From Nitrospirota bacterium (lineage in GTDB: Bacteria > Nitrospirota > Thermodesulfovibrionia > Thermodesulfovibrionales > JdFR-88), in NCBI GenBank assembly GCA_021790695.1, contig JAJYGJ010000110.1:1-13985 (forward strand): 13,985 nucleotides of DNA. Direction: 5' to 3'. The position numbers and the translations under genes are program-made. Below the pieces are notes generated by a model that was not told the origin of the DNA, searched no databases, and saw only the letters and a program-made list of their open reading frames with translations. This document shows, one piece after another, positions 13,701 to 13,985 of this stretch; the stretch's first letter is position 1, and the number at the start of each line of letters is the position of its first letter.

Positions 13701-13783
13701 CTACCCCGGATTTTGAATTTTTTCATTCTCCTGTGTTATTTTTCAGATATCGCCCCTCTCGATCATTACATGCCGTTTTCAGG

Positions 13784-13985
13784 ATGGTTATCAATTTGAA
13801 AAGCATCAGGAAGGACTGTAAAAAAAGCGCCCGGGAGCGCCTGCGCTTCCCGGAGGACGAGGCCCGTTTCCCATGGCTGCCAATCCTCCTTGAGGCATAT
13901 TCGATAATCGACGCCGGGGTCCTGCGCGCCCTCTCGGACCTTGAAAAAGACGGGCGCAAACCAGCCTGCAAGGAAGGCTGCGGGC
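13784..13985 (+). CDS. YkgJ-family cysteine-cluster protein (partial, C-terminus beyond window)
   Basis: The only plus-strand gene. The 67 visible residues run from MVINLKSIRKDC through FPWLPILLEAYSIIDAGV and LEKDGRKPACKEGCG. A helical segment ending in ACKEGCG just before the window edge is the usual lead into the CxxxCxxCC cluster of YkgJ/UPF0153 proteins, predicted to bind zinc or an iron-sulfur cluster. The diagnostic rest of the cluster lies outside, so the call depends on N-terminal resemblance. The ATG at 13784 has AGG directly before it, too close for a good ribosome site; TTG at 13796 is an alternative. It is divergent from the pilus operon, and nothing ties it functionally to pili. 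Confidence 0.65.
   Translation, partial: MVINLKSIRKDCKKSARERLRFPEDEARFPWLPILLEAYSIIDAGVLRALSDLEKDGRKPACKEGCG

Larger units (their letters stand above)
13427..13783. promoter_or_regulatory. Divergent intergenic region between the pilus operon and the YkgJ-like gene
   Basis: 357 bp between divergent genes, so promoters for both must lie here. I see no gene in it. It contains a perfect 12-bp palindrome GTAACCGGTTAC (13612-13623), a direct repeat GTTACACAAT/GTTACATAAT with starts 22 bp apart (13619 and 13641), and an interrupted dyad (13675-13700). No convincing -35/-10 pair or GG-N10-GC sigma-54 element was found by eye on either strand. Confidence 0.45.

Noticed and set aside
13660..13730. Possible c-di-GMP (GEMM) riboswitch from a GGGGTAGCCGG...GGCAACCGGG stretch on the minus strand
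   Set aside because: The conserved GACGCAAAG core and GNRA tetraloop-bearing P2 are absent on both strands.
13723..13971. Minus-strand 82-codon open frame at the right end
   Set aside because: Antisense to the YkgJ-like gene, whose plus-strand frame shows family-like sequence ending in CKEGCG.

Overview
The window comes from a Gram-negative bacterium with GC-rich coding DNA. It carries type IV pilus minor-pilin genes, a sigma-54 activator and a membrane histidine kinase with a candidate c-type haem site. This mix is typical of Desulfobacterota (Geobacter-like) and Nitrospirota, but the sequence alone does not settle the phylum. All genes except the last partial one lie on the minus strand, so biological order runs from high to low coordinates.

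Region by region, in transcription order. (1) 13088-5887 is a type IV pilus minor-pilin/tip-adhesin operon: a small exported protein of unknown function, a large PilY1-type tip protein with a von Willebrand A domain and a PilC-type beta-propeller, then four prepilin-like proteins (FimT/GspH, PilV, PilW, PilX). In characterised systems such proteins form the priming/tip complex of the pilus, with PilY1 as adhesin or mechanosensor; the gene set here fits that. (2) 5685-3280 is gyrA, complete, with the catalytic tyrosine and a GyrA box. (3) 3068-1 is a three-gene signalling operon with overlapping genes: a sensor kinase whose periplasmic domain has a CX4CH motif, a stand-alone CheY-like receiver, and an NtrC-type sigma-54 activator cut by the window edge. 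(4) At 13784, divergent from the pilus operon, a plus-strand gene begins that looks like a YkgJ-family cysteine-cluster protein and runs off the end.

The least expected signal is in the gene boundaries. Two copies of one repeat family lie at 5732-5841 and 8212-8273. The second copy supplies the fimT stop codon, the only usable pilV start codon and the first pilV leader codons, and contains an 11-codon ORF that bridges the two genes. A separate 18-bp direct repeat (17/18 identical) overlaps the stop codons of both gyrA and pilX. A dRS3-like 20-bp palindrome lies behind gyrA, and a 15-bp tandem duplication extends the PilV C-terminus. The 357-bp divergent intergenic region holds dyads and direct repeats that look like operators. 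I found no RNA genes, CRISPR arrays, complete insertion sequences or convincing rho-independent terminators.
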